Below are positions 1-12,341 of a DNA stretch of 64,000 bases, in pieces. The position numbers were made by a program, and so were the translations under genes. The notes under the pieces were generated by a model that saw only the letters and a list, made by a program, of their open reading frames with translations, ran no database searches and had not been told where the DNA came from. Origin of the DNA: Bettongia penicillata ogilbyi (taxonomy: Eukaryota > Chordata > Mammalia > Diprotodontia > Potoroidae); the NCBI GenBank assembly GCA_023548195.1, contig JAJHZJ010000808.1, forward strand, positions 514,309 through 578,308, in the 5' to 3' direction. Numbering within the stretch: position 1 is the first letter of the stretch; the number at the start of each line of letters is the position of its first letter.

Positions 1-74
1 AGAATAGCAATTTAGGTGGAAGAAGGGACTTTAGTTTGACATTTAGCATTTCTGCAGAGGGATTTATCACCTAA

Positions 75-327
75 GGGCAGCTAGATGGTGCAGTGGATAG
101 AGTACTAGGTCTGGAGACAGGAAGATTCCCCTTCCTGAGTTCAAATCTGGCCTCAGCCATTAACTAGATTATGACCCCGATCAAATTACTTAACCCCTGT
201 TTGCCTCAGTTTCACCATCTGTAACACTGAAGAAGTAAATGGCAAACCACTCCAATATGTTTACCAATAAAACCCCAACAAGGCTCATAAAGAGTTGGAC
301 ATAACTGAAAAATGATGAAACAGCATA
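75..327 (+). mobile_element. tRNA-derived marsupial SINE (MAR1/WSINE type)
   Basis: The copy starts gggcagctagatggtgcagtg, has the tRNA B-box-like gagttcaaatctgg, then the body with cctcagtttcaccatctgta, and the diagnostic tail with ggcaaaccactccaatat and gagttggacataactgaaa. It is close to full length with scattered substitutions. The family name is from memory; the same head and tail recur several times in the window. Confidence 0.85.
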
Positions 328-328
328 A

Positions 329-590
329 GTGGTCATCCAGCCTCTCTAAGAAAACCTCCGGTGTGGGGGGATACGCTACCTCCTTAAGCAGTACGTTTTG
401 TTGATGGATTGCTCTAATTATGAGAAGTATTTCCTTCCCTTGAGCCTGAATCTGCAGGTTTGTAACTTCTCAATGCTTGTAGCTCTGCCCTATAGGTAAA
501 ACAAATCAAATAACACTTCCCTAAAACAATCCTTCAAATACTTAAAGATAGCTATTACCCTCACTTTGGCCTAAGAACCAAAGAGACTTT
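329..590 (-). mobile_element. CR1/L3 LINE remnant, antisense
   Basis: The plus strand reads like the reverse complement of mammalian CR1/L3: ggtcatccagcctctctaag, cctccggtgtggggggat, gctctgcccta and ccttcaaatacttaaagata follow each other in the family's order. It is old and indel-rich. The same family appears again at 37.15-38.43 kb and 44.08-44.57 kb. Confidence 0.55.
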
Positions 591-1859
591 AGAAGCCACT
601 TCAAGACTGGTTCAGATTTAAAAGGGAGAGATTTTGTTTCCCTCTGCTTCTCTTTCTAGCCTGCCTTTCTTTCTCCTCATTTCCTATAAGTCCCCTGAAT
701 AGACAGCTGTAAGAATTTAATGAGTTTGAAAAGCATTTCCCATCTGCTTAGATTTGTATCTCAAGAAAAGCAAATTACATTAATTTTTGTGTTTTGGGGA
801 CATTTAGTCTAATGAATCCCCTATATTATCGTGAGCCTTATGCAAAATCACAAGCAGATTAAATCCAAGAATTTCTCTAGCACTGATTATGTTCTTATTT
901 AGCCAGGACTGGAGTCAGGGTGTCCTAATGCCTCTAGGCATTAATCAACCTTTTAATTGGGACTATATTTGGAGAATAGATTTCCTAAATTTGGGTTAAG
1001 TTAAACCTGAACTGGGTCTTGGTAGGGAATTTTTTTTGGCCCGAGTTAAAAATTCCTGACGCTATAAGTAACTAAAAATGGGGAACTATTACAATTTATC
1101 ACTCTCCAAGTGACCCACCCATCTGATTAATTTAATAGGCATAGAGTGAATTTATCCAATCAAAATTAACTCTAATACATTAGCTATCATAATCCTGACC
1201 TCTCCCTCTAGTTGCTTTATTTCATTATGCCCCAGTAATATGATCTTGGTATTATGGCATCAATCTCCCAAGGAAATTCCCATGCATTTTTTTGGATACT
1301 GCATAAAGTGTTTTAAACCTTTTGCATAGACTCACTAAAAGAAATGTTTTAAAATGCACAAGAAAACATCTCCCATGTAACTGCATTACCTGGCTTCTCT
1401 TAGACCAAGTCCACTACCAGATGACAAACTGGATGAGTTAAACTGCTGATTTTCAGAAAAGACACCATTGCTTTCTTCATTATGGCTATCATGTCAATAG
1501 CTTTGACAGTTGCCTTGCTACCTACCTGTTTCAAAGACCATTCCCCAAAGGTTATAACCCTTTAATCTCCAACACTTCCCTCCACCCCCCCCAATCTCAT
1601 GGAGTTCACAATATGGATTGGTGACAATCTCATTGCCCACTATTTGCAGCAGGACCTATCCATACTTCTCTTTTTCACTTCAGTCCCCACTCCCTAGGCA
1701 CCCTGACAGCATCTTCAGCTTCCCTTTCTTCTCCCTACCACACAGCCATCTCCAGTTCTGGAAGCAGGATCAAATCAGTCTTGCTGATTCCTGAAAAGTT
1801 ACGTTAATCTACTTCCCCATGGCCTAATTCATCATCCTCATAACTCTTGGGACCAATGT
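591..1859. other. unassigned sequence
   Basis: No gene, RNA or clearly recognisable repeat is seen. The part from about 1640 to 1859 is pyrimidine-rich and may be the upstream body of the L2 copy whose 3' end follows. Confidence 0.5.
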
Positions 1860-2022
1860 GCCTTTTCCTGGGCACCTCTCCTCTATGTGTTTTGGTCTCT
1901 TAGTTCTGAAATATAAGGTCCTTAAAGGCAGGAAAGTCCTTTTGTATTTGTATCCTGAGAAACTAGCGCAGCACTTAGCACAGAGTAAGGATTTAATAAA
2001 TGTTTTTCTCATCCATTCATGC
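1860..2022 (+). mobile_element. L2 LINE 3' end
   Basis: The L2 tail is readable: aaggtccttaaaggcaggaa, then gcacttagcacagagtaagg and tttaataaatgtttttctc, which correspond to the family's closing 'cag-cacagtgcct...caataaatgttt' block. A 112-codon open frame on the minus strand across this copy is read through the repeat and is not a gene. Confidence 0.7.
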
Positions 2023-3283
2023 AGATGTTTAGTCTTCCTATATTCAATCCTGTGCACAAACAAAAGCATATAGAAAATGCAACATAGTTCCCAAATGATG
2101 CTCCAATCATGGTATCCTGTAGGGCCAATCAGGAGATTAAAGTCTCTGGAACTTGAACCCAAGTCCTGATTTTTTTCATGTTACAAACACGGGCTTTGTA
2201 GAACACTCTGATGTAGACAGTTAGTGCTATAGCTAGTCCTTTCCTTTTTGGTGTCCCACAGCAAGAAGCAGTCACTTTGCCCTAACACTAACCAACCACT
2301 CCCAGAGTGGAAGAGTAGGTTTAAAGGCAAACTTCTAGTAAAAAGAGCCCTGATGCCACCATTCTGTCTACCCTCTTGTCTTTAACTCTTTGTGTTCCCA
2401 TTTCTAGTGGCTGAGAAGTTTATCACATTCCCTCTTAATCTCAAGTTTGCCATTGCTTCTTGGATTTTCTGCTTTATGCTCACAGGCAACTTGAAGCACA
2501 AAAGTGTTAAAGGGGCATGGGACAATAAATTTAATTTACCTTTAGTTACTTTAGTGGCACATAAACTCCAGGTCATGTTCTCTGGAAGTGTAGCAGCCAG
2601 ACACACATATAACACTAATCAAGGTAGAAAGGAAAACCCGATAGGCAATCAAGAGACCCACAACCAAACAGGTTCAAGCTTCTCATGCCCTCTGATGAAG
2701 GATTGAGAACCCTGCTAAGGCAACGAGCTCTGAAGGCATTATAAAGATAGTTTGAATGCTTGCTCCTCCATTATAAAGTAAAAGGGAATCTTTGGTATTT
2801 CTCTCCAGTGCATGGTCCCAGCTGAGTTCCTTAGCCCCAAAAGTCAATGCAAATAACCAGATCTGAAGGTAATGAGTAAGAGATAGGACCAGGTAGAGTT
2901 GTCTTTCAGCAAAAAATCTTGAAGTTGTCACAGTTTGTCTTTTAGATACTTCCCTTTCCTCCTTACTCTCCTCAAGTCCCACTGGCACCTATCCTATTCC
3001 TGTTAAAATGTCAACTGTGTTAAATGACAAGAATAGCTAACAAGGCTCCAAGGAAAGAAGCTATCCTGGTGAAACAATAAGCAAGAAATTTGGTGTTTCA
3101 GGCAACCCTGAATGATATGTTCACAAATCATTTAATAGACTATTAACTGTACCTCCTTCCTAAACTAGACTAGGGTCAAAGACATGATAACTGGGAAGGA
3201 CAATTAAACTTTAGGAAAAGGTGCTAATAACCAGAAAAATATCCATTTTCAAAAAGACTTGGTTTTTAAGTTTTCATTAAGCT
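2023..3283. other. unassigned sequence
   Basis: Overlapping open frames of 77 to 104 codons on both strands (2382-2988) show no domain or family resemblance that I can recognise. A possible MIR shred around 2080-2200 (cttgaacccaagtcctgatt) is too short to call. Confidence 0.5.
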
Positions 3284-3490
3284 TTGTTGTTGCTCATCCT
3301 TCATTCTCAAAGATGACCATGACCTCAGAAGGGTGATGTCTCAACGTGTAAGTGAGTTAGATTTAAGTGAGGCAAAGCTATGACAAGTCATCAGCCTCAC
3401 TCTCTCCTCCAGAGACATCGGATTCCAGTAGTAAGACACAGGTCAGGACAATTGGTGATGAACCTGGATGACATAAGAGACCTTGGCCTC
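3284..3490 (+). mobile_element. RTE-associated SINE (RTESINE type)
   Basis: The copy reads gttgttgctcatccttcatt, ctcaaagatgaccatgacct, then agtgagttagatttaagtga, cagcctcactctctcctcca and gagaccttggcc in family order. The tract resembles the 3' tail of the RTE LINE at 30.9 kb, which also carries gaacaaaggacaacaacc. A second copy lies on the minus strand at 52.58-52.74 kb. Confidence 0.65.
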
Positions 3491-4755
3491 TGGGATAAGA
3501 ACTCACTATTTAATAGGAACTGGTGGGAAAACTGGAAAATAATATGACAGAAACTAGACATAGACCAACATCTTACACCATACACCAAGATAAAGTTAAA
3601 ATGGGTACCTGATGTAGATATAAAGGCTGATACTATAAGCAAACTAGGAGAGCAAAGAATAGTTTACCTGTCAGATTTATGGAGAATTGAAGAATTTATA
3701 ACAAACAAGGGATAGAGGACACTGAAAAATGCAAAATGGATAATTTTGACCACATTAAATTAAAAAGATTTTTCACAACCAAAGCCAATGCAACCAAGAT
3801 TAGAAGGAAACAGAAAGCTGGGAAAAAATTTTACAATCAGTGTCTCTGATAAAGGCCCTATTTCTAAAATATATAGAGAACTGAGTCAAATCTATAAGAA
3901 TACAAGTCATTTCTCAATTGATAAATGGTCAAAACATATGAACAAGCAGTTTTCAGATGAAGAAATTAAAACTATCATCATATGAAAAGTGCTCTAATAC
4001 ACTATCGATTAGAGAAATGCAAATCAAAACAACTCTGAGGTACCATATCACACCAGGTCAGATTGTCTAACATGACAAAACAGGAAAATGATAAATGTTA
4101 GGGAAGATGTGGGAAAATTAGAACACTAATACATTGGTGGAGTTGTGAATTGATCCAACCATTCTGGAGAGCAATTTGGAACTATGCCCAAAGTGTCAGA
4201 AAATTGTGCATACCCTTTGATCCAGCAACACCACTCCTAGGACTGCATCCCAAAGAGATCATAAAAATGGGAAAAGGACCCACATGTAAAAAAATATTGA
4301 TAGCAGTTCTTTTTGTGGTGGCAAAGAATTGGAACCTGAGGGGGTGCCCATCATTTGGGGAATGGCTGAATAAGCTGTGACATATGAATATAATGGAATA
4401 CTATTGTTCCATAAGAAATGATGATCAGAAAAACCTGAAAAAACTTATATGAATTGATGCTGAGTGACATGAGAACAGCCAGGAGAACGTTGTACACAGT
4501 AACAGTAACACTGTGCGAAGACTAACTTTGGTAGACTTTTCTCTTCTCAGAAATGCAAGGATCAAAGACAACTCCAAAAGACTCATGACAGAAAGTACTA
4601 TCTTCACCCAGAGAAAGACCTATAGAGTCTGAATGCAGATCAAACCATACTATTTACTCTCTCTTTTGTTGCTGTTTCTTCTTTCTCCTGGTTCCTGCCA
4701 TTGATTCTAATTCTTATATACAACATGACTAAAGGGGAAACTAAAAAAAAAAAAA
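3491..4755 (+). pseudogene. L1 ORF2 C-terminal fragment with 3' UTR
   Basis: This is the last part of an L1 ORF2, 5'-truncated. Translated pieces in family order are NWWENWK, LTPYTKIKLKWV, VYLSDLWRIEEF, SDKGPISKIYRELSQIYK, DKWSKHMNKQFSDEEI, then WRAIWNYAQ, CIPFDPATPLLGLHPKEI and VLFVVAKNWN. The block matches the L1 ORF2 C-terminal domain downstream of the reverse transcriptase. At least two frameshifts and several stops break it (the pieces at 3788-3985 and 4150-4380 are in different frames). The tail has an L1-like 3' UTR (gagtctgaatgcagatcaaa) and ends in an A run at 4743-4754. It cannot encode an enzyme. It directly follows the RTE-type SINE. Confidence 0.85.
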
Positions 4756-5404
4756 TCAGTGAACATCTACACCTTGGAAATTGGCAAATCTGAATTGCAG
4801 CTTATTATTTTGTGATTATTTATCATTAAGAAAGTTTAGGAAAAATGTTAATAATAAGGATTGAACTTAAAAGTATGGTGGGTGGGTTTTTTGGAGAGGC
4901 ACTTATTAAATATTTATAACCACACCACTGGACAACTACCATTTTGATACTAGGAGTAAGATTAAAAGTCAGTGTTTAATAACACTGGAGGGATTTTCAC
5001 TGTGAGCTCAGCAATTTGTGAAGACCTTGCTGATGTACTTATAATGTCATGAGTTTACTTTTTCCTTTTAATTCTGTTTTTAGTTTCATACTTGACAGCC
5101 CAAAGGTAATGCTATATTGTGTATTTTGCATTTGGGGAACATCTGTTGATCATGGTTAGAAATATGACAAGCAGAAAAATTCACTAAAGTGTGAAATCAT
5201 TCATACTTGAATAAGCAGATAGCCCCCAAAGGTACAGTATAATTTGTTCAACATGCAAATCGCAAAAATATACTGCACATGAAATTACTGTGAAATTGTC
5301 AAGATTACATGCAAATATATCAACACTTTTTTAAAAGACCATTAATATTTCCTTACTTTTTTGGTGATAGATTTGGTACAGTTCCTAGAACATTAGTATT
5401 TAAA
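4756..5404. other. unassigned sequence
   Basis: AT-rich by eye, with no gene or repeat that I can support. Confidence 0.5.
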
Positions 5405-5585
5405 CAGAAATTTCAAATTCTGGCTTAGACATTTACTAGCTTCCAGTCATGTAACCTGACTCAGCCTTAGCTTCTTCATCTGTAAAATGGGATTGTTATG
5501 AGGATCAAATGAGTTAACTAGCATAGATAATACATTTTGCAAACCTCAAGGCATGATATAAGTGCTAAGTATTTTTATATAAACA
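5405..5585 (+). mobile_element. MIR-type SINE
   Basis: The MIR core cttcatctgtaaaatgggat, followed by tgaggatcaaatgag and the tail gcaaacctcaagg...ataagtgctaagta, identify it. The tRNA-like head is lost or too decayed to see. Confidence 0.7.
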
Positions 5586-6856
5586 CTAAGTGTTTAATGA
5601 ACATTTTTGATAAATTGATTAGATTAATATTTGTTGGGGGTGTTCTTCTTAACTGAAAAGAAGACATACACAATCTGAGCTTAGACACATGGGAGTATAA
5701 ATCCTGGTCAGGATAATTTCCATCTAAAAGAGCTTTCTGATTTAAAAAAAAAATGAAAAACTTGAAAAATCAGTATTTTCCCAGACTTGTCTATCAAGCA
5801 TGCAAAAGAAATATTGAGTCAGTTAGAAAATGTTTAACTAATACCCAAACACTCAGGCATAATATTGTAGAGCAAGATAGGGATAATATATCACTATTTA
5901 GTAAAGAAGGAGTTCCAGTGATAGCTCTGATATTAATAGATGACACTGTTCTTTTTGAAGAACTTTATTTAGGTATACCTATTGCTTTTTGGTGAGTAGG
6001 CACAAGGCAAATAGAGGACTTTATATACCACATTTTCCTCCTCTTAAGGCTAAAACTTTTTATTTGAACAATGTGAAATGGAAAAACTATCCAGTGCTGC
6101 CCATTGAAACTTCATTGTGATGAATGAACTAGGTCATACAAGATAATAATCCCCTTTTCCAAATCATAAGACTATTTTTAGAGTGTGAGCAGAACCTACA
6201 TTCATGTCTAAAACCTTAGTTTGAGTTTTTCCTCAGGACCACGGAAACACTTTGAAAGAAATCATACTTTAAGCAATGCATGAATACAAAGATTCTCATC
6301 AATTTCTATCAGCTCTTTGGTAGGAAAATATTTAGTATCCAGTTATTCTATTTCCAATATAGGTAATATCTTTGAAAAAATTAAGACTTTGAAAGAGAAG
6401 GGTATGTGGGTATACATATATATACATGTATATATAAATGTAAATGTCTATTTATATACATGTGTATCTACAACTGTAAAACAATACTAATTATGCCCTT
6501 TGGAGTATTTAAGATCAGCATTTTCTTTTAAAAGAGCAGTATTAGGAGATAGAATAATGAAAAATCTCTAACAAAGTCAAAGGATTGAAAAAAGTACACA
6601 CAGGTTTATTTTATCATTTGAAGTCATGAATTCTAGCTGCAAAAATCTTATCTATATACAAATCAGAATGAAAATTGCCCACATCTCAGCAGCGGTCCTC
6701 AGTGGTCAACTGGTCCAACTTGTACATGTTTGTTTCTGAGATCTATGTTTGTTTGAAAGGTGATTCTCTTCCTCTTTCATCCTCATCCTTAAAAATAAAA
6801 AACTTTCTATACAGGCAAGTTAGAGTAGGGGAAGGCGCAGAGTAAACAATCTATTT
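5586..6856. other. unassigned sequence with an AT palindrome
   Basis: Positions 5753-5995 hold an open frame of 80 codons without recognisable similarity. Around 6410-6470 the DNA is rich in TA/TG; 6417-6436 is a perfect 20-bp palindrome centred on catg. Such AT palindromes are common by chance in TA-rich DNA. Confidence 0.5.
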
Positions 6857-7037
6857 CAGAGGTGGCAAATATGTAGTCAGCAGGAACCAGTTTAAAATGT
6901 AACTGGGCAATATTGAACAAAATAAATAAGAATGCACTAAAACATAGATAACAATATGTGATTTCCTAAATCAATATGCAATCTCAAAGATTTGTACGTA
7001 TGGTTTAGTGGCATCCATTTTATGTTTCATACCACTG
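6857..7037. mobile_element. non-autonomous hAT-like DNA transposon (MITE)
   Basis: The 181-bp element starts cagaggtggcaaatatg and ends with the complement of cagtggtatgaaacata, an imperfect terminal inverted repeat of the hAT kind. It is flanked by atctattt (6849-6856) and atctgtat (7038-7045), an 8-bp target duplication with two changes; 8 bp is the hAT signature. The interior is AT-rich with no coding capacity. It resembles a marsupial MITE that I recall, but the exact family needs a library match. Confidence 0.65.
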
Positions 7038-7261
7038 ATCTGTATTTCATGCAATGATCTATCTTGAGGGTCTTACATGAAGGACATTATTTAAATATGC
7101 AATCACAGAATGGAACAAAAGTCTTAGGGTGAACTTCGCAGTTTTGGTTTCATTAACTTTTGTGTTTAAAAAATTTTTTAAATATACTAATATATTTTGG
7201 CTTTATATAATAGATATTTCCTAGAAAATCTCTTGATCCCCCCCAAAATACTACTAATTAA

Positions 7262-7525
7262 TAATAGGAGTAATAATAATGGCTAGTATTTATTTAGTGC
7301 TTTAAGGTTTACAAAGTATTTAAAAAGTATTATCTCATTTATTCCTCACAACAACCCTGGGAGGTAGGTGCTATCATCACCCCTACTTTAAAGAAGAGGA
7401 AATGGAGGCAAAGATAGGTTGTGACTTGACTATAGCAAATTAAGTGCCTGAAGCTGGATCTGAAGCCAGGTTTTTCTGACTCCATATTCATGCTCTATCC
7501 ACTGGACCACCTATCCACTATATTC
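7262..7525 (-). mobile_element. MIR-type SINE, minus strand
   Basis: Reading on the plus strand: tttatttagtgctttaaggt, tatctcatttattcctcaca, acaaccctgggaggtaggtg, a decayed core, then ctctatccactggaccacct. This is the reverse complement of a nearly full-length copy, tail to tRNA-like head. Confidence 0.8.
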
Positions 7526-7824
7526 AGTAATTAGTTCCCTTTTATTCTTGATGGTCAGGTTGAAGTTAGAAGTTTCTTATTACTTCCTCCAACTATGGAG
7601 GGAGACCAATTTCCTGCATACCTCACAGGGTTGCCTAAAAGGAAATCACTCTGAAAGTCTAAGATTCACTGTATTACAATTTGCAAAATAATTCTTCAAT
7701 GCTACCATAAGCTCACCATAAGGATGTGAGTATAACCTCAAACAATACAATACATGTGGCATTACATTCAAGCTTTCTCATCTGTGACATTCTTATCTGC
7801 ATTCAATGGGGGTATAGGGAAAAA

Positions 7825-7985
7825 ACAAAGCTGGAATCAAAGGATCTGAGTTCAAATACTTTTGTTGTTTTTTTTTTTTGGGGGGGGGGGGGCAAGGCAC
7901 TTAATTAATCCACCTTTGAGAGGATTAAACTACATGACCGCTAAGAATGCTTCCAGCGGTAAACCTATATTCCAAGAATCTCATG
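7825..7985 (+). mobile_element. MIR-type SINE with internal T/G homopolymers
   Basis: The head piece ctgagttcaaatac is followed at 7868-7892 by 12 T and 13 G, then by caaggcacttaa and a tail gaggattaaactacatgacc...gaatgcttccag that matches the MIR-family ending 'gactagatgacctctaaggtcccttccag'. The homopolymers sit where the core would be. Confidence 0.6.
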
Positions 7986-8204
7986 AAACACAGTATGAGG
8001 GGGAGAAAGTGTGGCCTATGGTCCATTAATATGGTACTTAATGAATGTCTACTAATTGATAATAACTTATGCAGTAGCTGAGGTTAGACATGTAAATGAT
8101 CAGTTAAGCTGGCTTAAAAGCAATTTTAAAAGGATTCTCATTTAAAAGTTTCCCAATAATAAATATGTAGTGGTGAAGAAACAGTTGGCCATTCCACTTT
8201 ATAG

Positions 8205-8430
8205 AAATTTGTTAGTCATTTTTCAGGTACATCCAACTCTTTATGATCTCTTTTGGTGTTTTCTTGGCAAAAATACAGGAATAATTTGACATTTCCTTCT
8301 CTAGCTCATTTTACAGATGAGGAAACTGAGGCAAACATCATTAAGTGATCTGCCCAGGGTCACACAACTAGTAAGTGTCTGAGTTCATATTTGGATTCAC
8401 GTCTTTCTAACTCCAGGCCTAGCTCCCCCA
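8205..8430 (-). mobile_element. tRNA-derived marsupial SINE, minus strand
   Basis: Complement of the MAR1/WSINE type: tccaactctttatgatctc, ggtgttttcttggcaaaaat, catttccttctctagctcat, then aggaaactgaggcaaa, gggtcacacaactagtaagt and the decayed head. Confidence 0.8.
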
Positions 8431-8477
8431 AAAGATGAATGAACTATTTTAGACAGGCAGAAATAAAAAGGATGTTA

Positions 8478-8635
8478 AAGGAAATCTAGTCTCATGCCCT
8501 CTTTTTTTACAACTGAGGAAGTGATGGTATAGAATATTTAAGTGACTATGCCCCAAGGTCATACAGAGATTGGCAGAACTGGGATTTGAATTCAGGTCCT
8601 CTGACTTAAAAATCCTGCTCCATTTCCACTTCTCT
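8478..8635 (-). mobile_element. MIR-type SINE, minus strand
   Basis: The core complement is legible: acaactgaggaagtgatgg, gtgactatgccccaaggtca, gggatttgaattcaggtcct. The tail and head ends are decayed. Confidence 0.7.
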
Positions 8636-10307
8636 GAGAGGTAGGACTGGAAATTTACAGATCTTTTTTTCAATCTTAATTTACAGGGATGATTTATTAT
8701 TCATGGAGGGAGAAAGGATAGATTCAGAAATGAATGATACATGGAAACAAAAGGCATCAATAAAATTAAGCTTTAAAAAGTACTTTTCAGTTATGATTCA
8801 CAATGTACAGATTGTCCGACAAAAAAGACAAGAAAACTAGAGCAACCTTTAAGTGTCCTGTTAGGAAAACCACTTGAGGTAATTATTTGTACAACAAATA
8901 CAGCTGGTCTCCCTGAAAGAGAAAAAAAAAAATTGAAAGAATTTAAAGAAATCCTTGCTATGCTCTAGATCTTTAGAGAAGATGAAGGGATTCCACGTGG
9001 AAGAGAAAAACCAATGAAGGAAGTCATAAAGAAAAGAATCCAAGTAGACAAGAGGAATTGAATTTTAAATCCAGTGTCAAAATGTTGGTAAGTGGTGGAA
9101 TAGATTAAGGAGAAAGAACAGGATAAGAAACTCCATGCCACTATGATACTGAAATCTAGAAGCGAAAGCACTTTGTGTGTAGGGCAGGAAGGTGGCAACT
9201 GTTGGCAATAATTCTCCCCTTACCAGGAGATCTGTTTCATGACTATAAAACAATAAGCAATCCAGGCTTCAGAGCTGTTGTTTCTAAACATATAGTGATG
9301 GTGCAAAGCTGACTGTGCTGTCCAGAGGGACAGCTAAAAAGGCGTGGGAGAGTTGTGTGTGTCCAATCAAAGGAGTTGTGAGGTTTTTTGTTACTGGAAC
9401 GATTTTCATTGTTTTGTATCTGCTTTACTCATGTGGTGTGTATCTTTGGTGAAGTCCATGTACATGAGGCTGCAAAGCTGCCATCAGTCTGAAAGGCAGT
9501 TTACATGATAGGACTTGGGCAGTGAAGATGTTCTGTTGCAACATCACTGATAGATAATTGCATCATTGACAATAATGTCTCCATCCTCCTCTATGCTCTA
9601 TAGAGCATACCTGTGCCAGAGGGTGTGGGATTTTTTTTTCTTATAGGTGATTTTTTTCATAAGCAATGGTTCACATCAGTACTTCAGCACCACTCTTGTC
9701 TTGAAGTACCATTAAGGTATGACTTTCTGCCTATAGAAGCAATGCAAAGAGATGAGCCAAGCCCTTGTTTGGAATTAGATCCATTTGTTACTTACTGTTT
9801 ACTGGAATTATCAAATGTAACCCTCATTTTGGGAGATTCTTTTCCTACGTAGACAAAATATTTGCATATTAATTTTAATAACAATCTTTGCTTACATACT
9901 GACTTGGCAATTCTCTTAGGCCCTGTGTTTCTTCCCACTAGGACAATACTAGCAACACTTTCCTAATGGTGTGAGGTGCAGAGGAGAAATCACTTGTAAC
10001 ATATTATCTTGTCTGTTAATCACTAATTTTTTTACCCTTTATAACTTAGTAATGTTTATATATTCTTTGCTTTTCCCTCAACCCCATACTAAGATAAGCT
10101 ATTCAAGGTCATTCTTAGGAAAATTATTAGAACTTGAACTTTGCAGATTGCTCACCATGTGCCTAAGATTACTAAATTTTTTGAACATGTACACAGGTCA
10201 AACTGCTCCAAATGACCAAGCATGAGTTCTATGAGATATGACATGAGTTCTTTGGCCAATCAGTACCTTTTAAAATTTGAAAATTAGATTAAAAATGTGA
10301 CTTTGCT
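8636..10307. other. unassigned sequence with short open frames
   Basis: Several open frames of 60 to 84 codons (8861-9198 minus; 9613-9852 and 9971-10225 plus) show no domain that I know. The stretch 8810-9340 is purine-rich and could be an old processed transcript, but I cannot name a parent. No known repeat is visible. Confidence 0.45.
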
Positions 10308-10323
10308 AAAAAGAAGATAGGAG
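10308..10323. repeat. left target-site duplication of the first HAL1
   Basis: aaaaagaagataggag here corresponds to aaaaaggaagctaggag at 13214-13230, with one indel and one substitution. The A-rich start suits L1-type endonuclease targets. Confidence 0.65.
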
Positions 10324-10952
10324 AGGTGGAGCCAAGATGGTGGAGTAGAAGGAGGGACCTGCTCTAGTTCCACCACCATAGCCCATAAAATATCTGTAAA
10401 AAAATGACTACAAACAAATTCTAATGCAGCAGAAGCCACAAAACAACAGAGTGAAAGAGATTTCCAGCCCAAGACAGCCTGGAAGACTGACAGGAAAAGT
10501 CTATCACACCAGGTTTGGAGCCTTGGCCACATGGCAGCTCAGACAGGACCGGAGCAGGCTTCAGGGAGCAGAATCACGGGCAGCTGCTGTGGTTCCCAGA
10601 TTTCTCAACCTACAAACTCCAAAGACAACTTCAAAGATCAGTGAGAAAGCTCTCTCTCCTATGTAAGAAGGGAGCAGGATCTGGCCCTAGCCCTGGTCCC
10701 AGGACGGGGGAAGTCACTGCAGCAGCAGCATCCAGTTTTGGAGCCCTGGGCCTAAATACCATGGGGGATTGGAGCAGCCAATCTGAATCTCAGCCCTGAG
10801 TGATAGTCCTGGGGTGAGGAGAAACACTGCTGTGGTGGAGCTGATGGAGGCTATGGAGAGGGAATTCTACTTGTAGATCCCAGGCAAAAAAGCTTGTGAT
10901 TGCTTCCAGACCAGAGTGCAGGTCATGAGAGGAGTAAGCTCATCTCCCTTGA

Positions 10953-12135
10953 TTGTGCCACCTTGGAGGAACTGAGAATTTACAGGACACTAAAGTATAC
11001 CCTCTACTTGACAAAGGACTCAAAAGTCAAGTAATAGGCTGGGAAAATGCCCCCAAAAGGGAAGAAAATAAGACTACAGAAGGTTACTTTCTTGGTGAAC
11101 AGGTATTTTCTTCCATCCTTTCAGATGAGGAAGAACAAGGCATACCCTCAGAGAAGAACATAAAAGTCAAGGCTTTTGCATCCAAAAAAGATATGCAATG
11201 GTCTCAGGCCATGGAAGAGCTCAAAAAGGATTGTGAAAATCAAGGAAGAGAGGTGGAGGAAAAATTGAGAAGAGAAATGAGAGCAATGCAAGAAAATCAT
11301 GAAAAACAAGCCAACAGCTTGGTAAAGGAGACCCAAAAAAAATTCTGAAGAGAGACTAACCCAAATGGAAAAAGAGGTCCAAAAAGCCAATGAGGAGAAG
11401 AATGCTTTAAAAAGCAGAATTACCCAAATGGAAAAGGAGGTTCAAAAGCTCATTGAAGAAAATAGTTCTTTAGAAATTAGAATGGAGCAGTTGGAAGGTA
11501 ATGACTTAATGAGAAACCAAGCACAAAATAAAACCAAGACACAAAACAAAACCAAAAGAATGAAAAAATAGAAGACAATATTAGATATTTCATTGGATAA
11601 ACAACTGACCTGGAAAATAAATCTAGGAGAGACAATTTAAAAATCATGGGACTACCTGAAATCCATGATCAAAAAAGAACCTAGACATCATCTTTCATGA
11701 AATTATCAAGGAAAATTGCCCTGATATTATAGAACCAAAGGGTAAAATAAATATTGAAAGAATCTACCAATCATCACCTGAAAGAGATCTGAAAAGAAAA
11801 ACTCCTAGGAATATTGTAGCCAAATCAGGTTAAGGAGAAAATATTGCAAGCATCCAGAAAGAAACAATTCGAGTACTGTGGAAAAACAATCAGGATAACA
11901 TAAGATCAAGGAGCTTCTGCATTGAGGGATCAAAGGACTTGGAATATGATATTCCAGAATTCAAAGGAAATAGAAATAAAACCAAGACTCACCCAGCAAA
12001 ACTGAGTATAATACTTCAGGAGGAAATATGATCATTCAATAAAATATAGGATTTTCAAGCATTCTTGATGAAAAGACCAGTGTTAAATAGAAAATTTGGC
12101 TTTCAAACACAAGAATCAAGATAAGCATGAGAAGG
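10953..12135 (+). pseudogene. HAL1 ORF1 (L1 ORF1p-like), frameshifted
   Basis: ORF1p is an RNA-binding, coiled-coil protein of L1 ribonucleoprotein particles. The frame open from 10953 to 11348 carries ENKTTEGYFLGEQVFS and the start of a coiled coil rich in E, K and Q. The next piece, 11365-11571, continues it in another frame (KEVQKLIEENSSLEIRMEQLE). The RRM-like domain follows in broken frames, with RRDNLKIMGLPE near 11630. The C-terminal domain is traceable to about 12135 (FNKI-DFQAFLMKRP). The likely original ATG at 11047 is out of frame through a one-base loss in the following A-rich tract, so the protein is dead. Confidence 0.75.
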
Positions 12136-12252
12136 TAAACAGGAAAGAGAAATCATAAGGGACTCACTAAAGTTGAATTGTTTACATTCCTGCATGGAAA
12201 GATAACATTTGTAACTGTTGAAACTATTTGGGTAGTCGAAGGGATTATATGC

Positions 12253-12255
<3 letters not shown>

Positions 12256-12341
<86 letters not shown>

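Noticed and set aside
75..150. tRNA gene
   Set aside because: The B-box-like word is part of a SINE head; no intact cloverleaf and the SINE body follows directly.
1824..2162. 112-codon minus-strand open frame
   Set aside because: It overlaps an L2 3' end and has no domain; it is a chance frame through a repeat.
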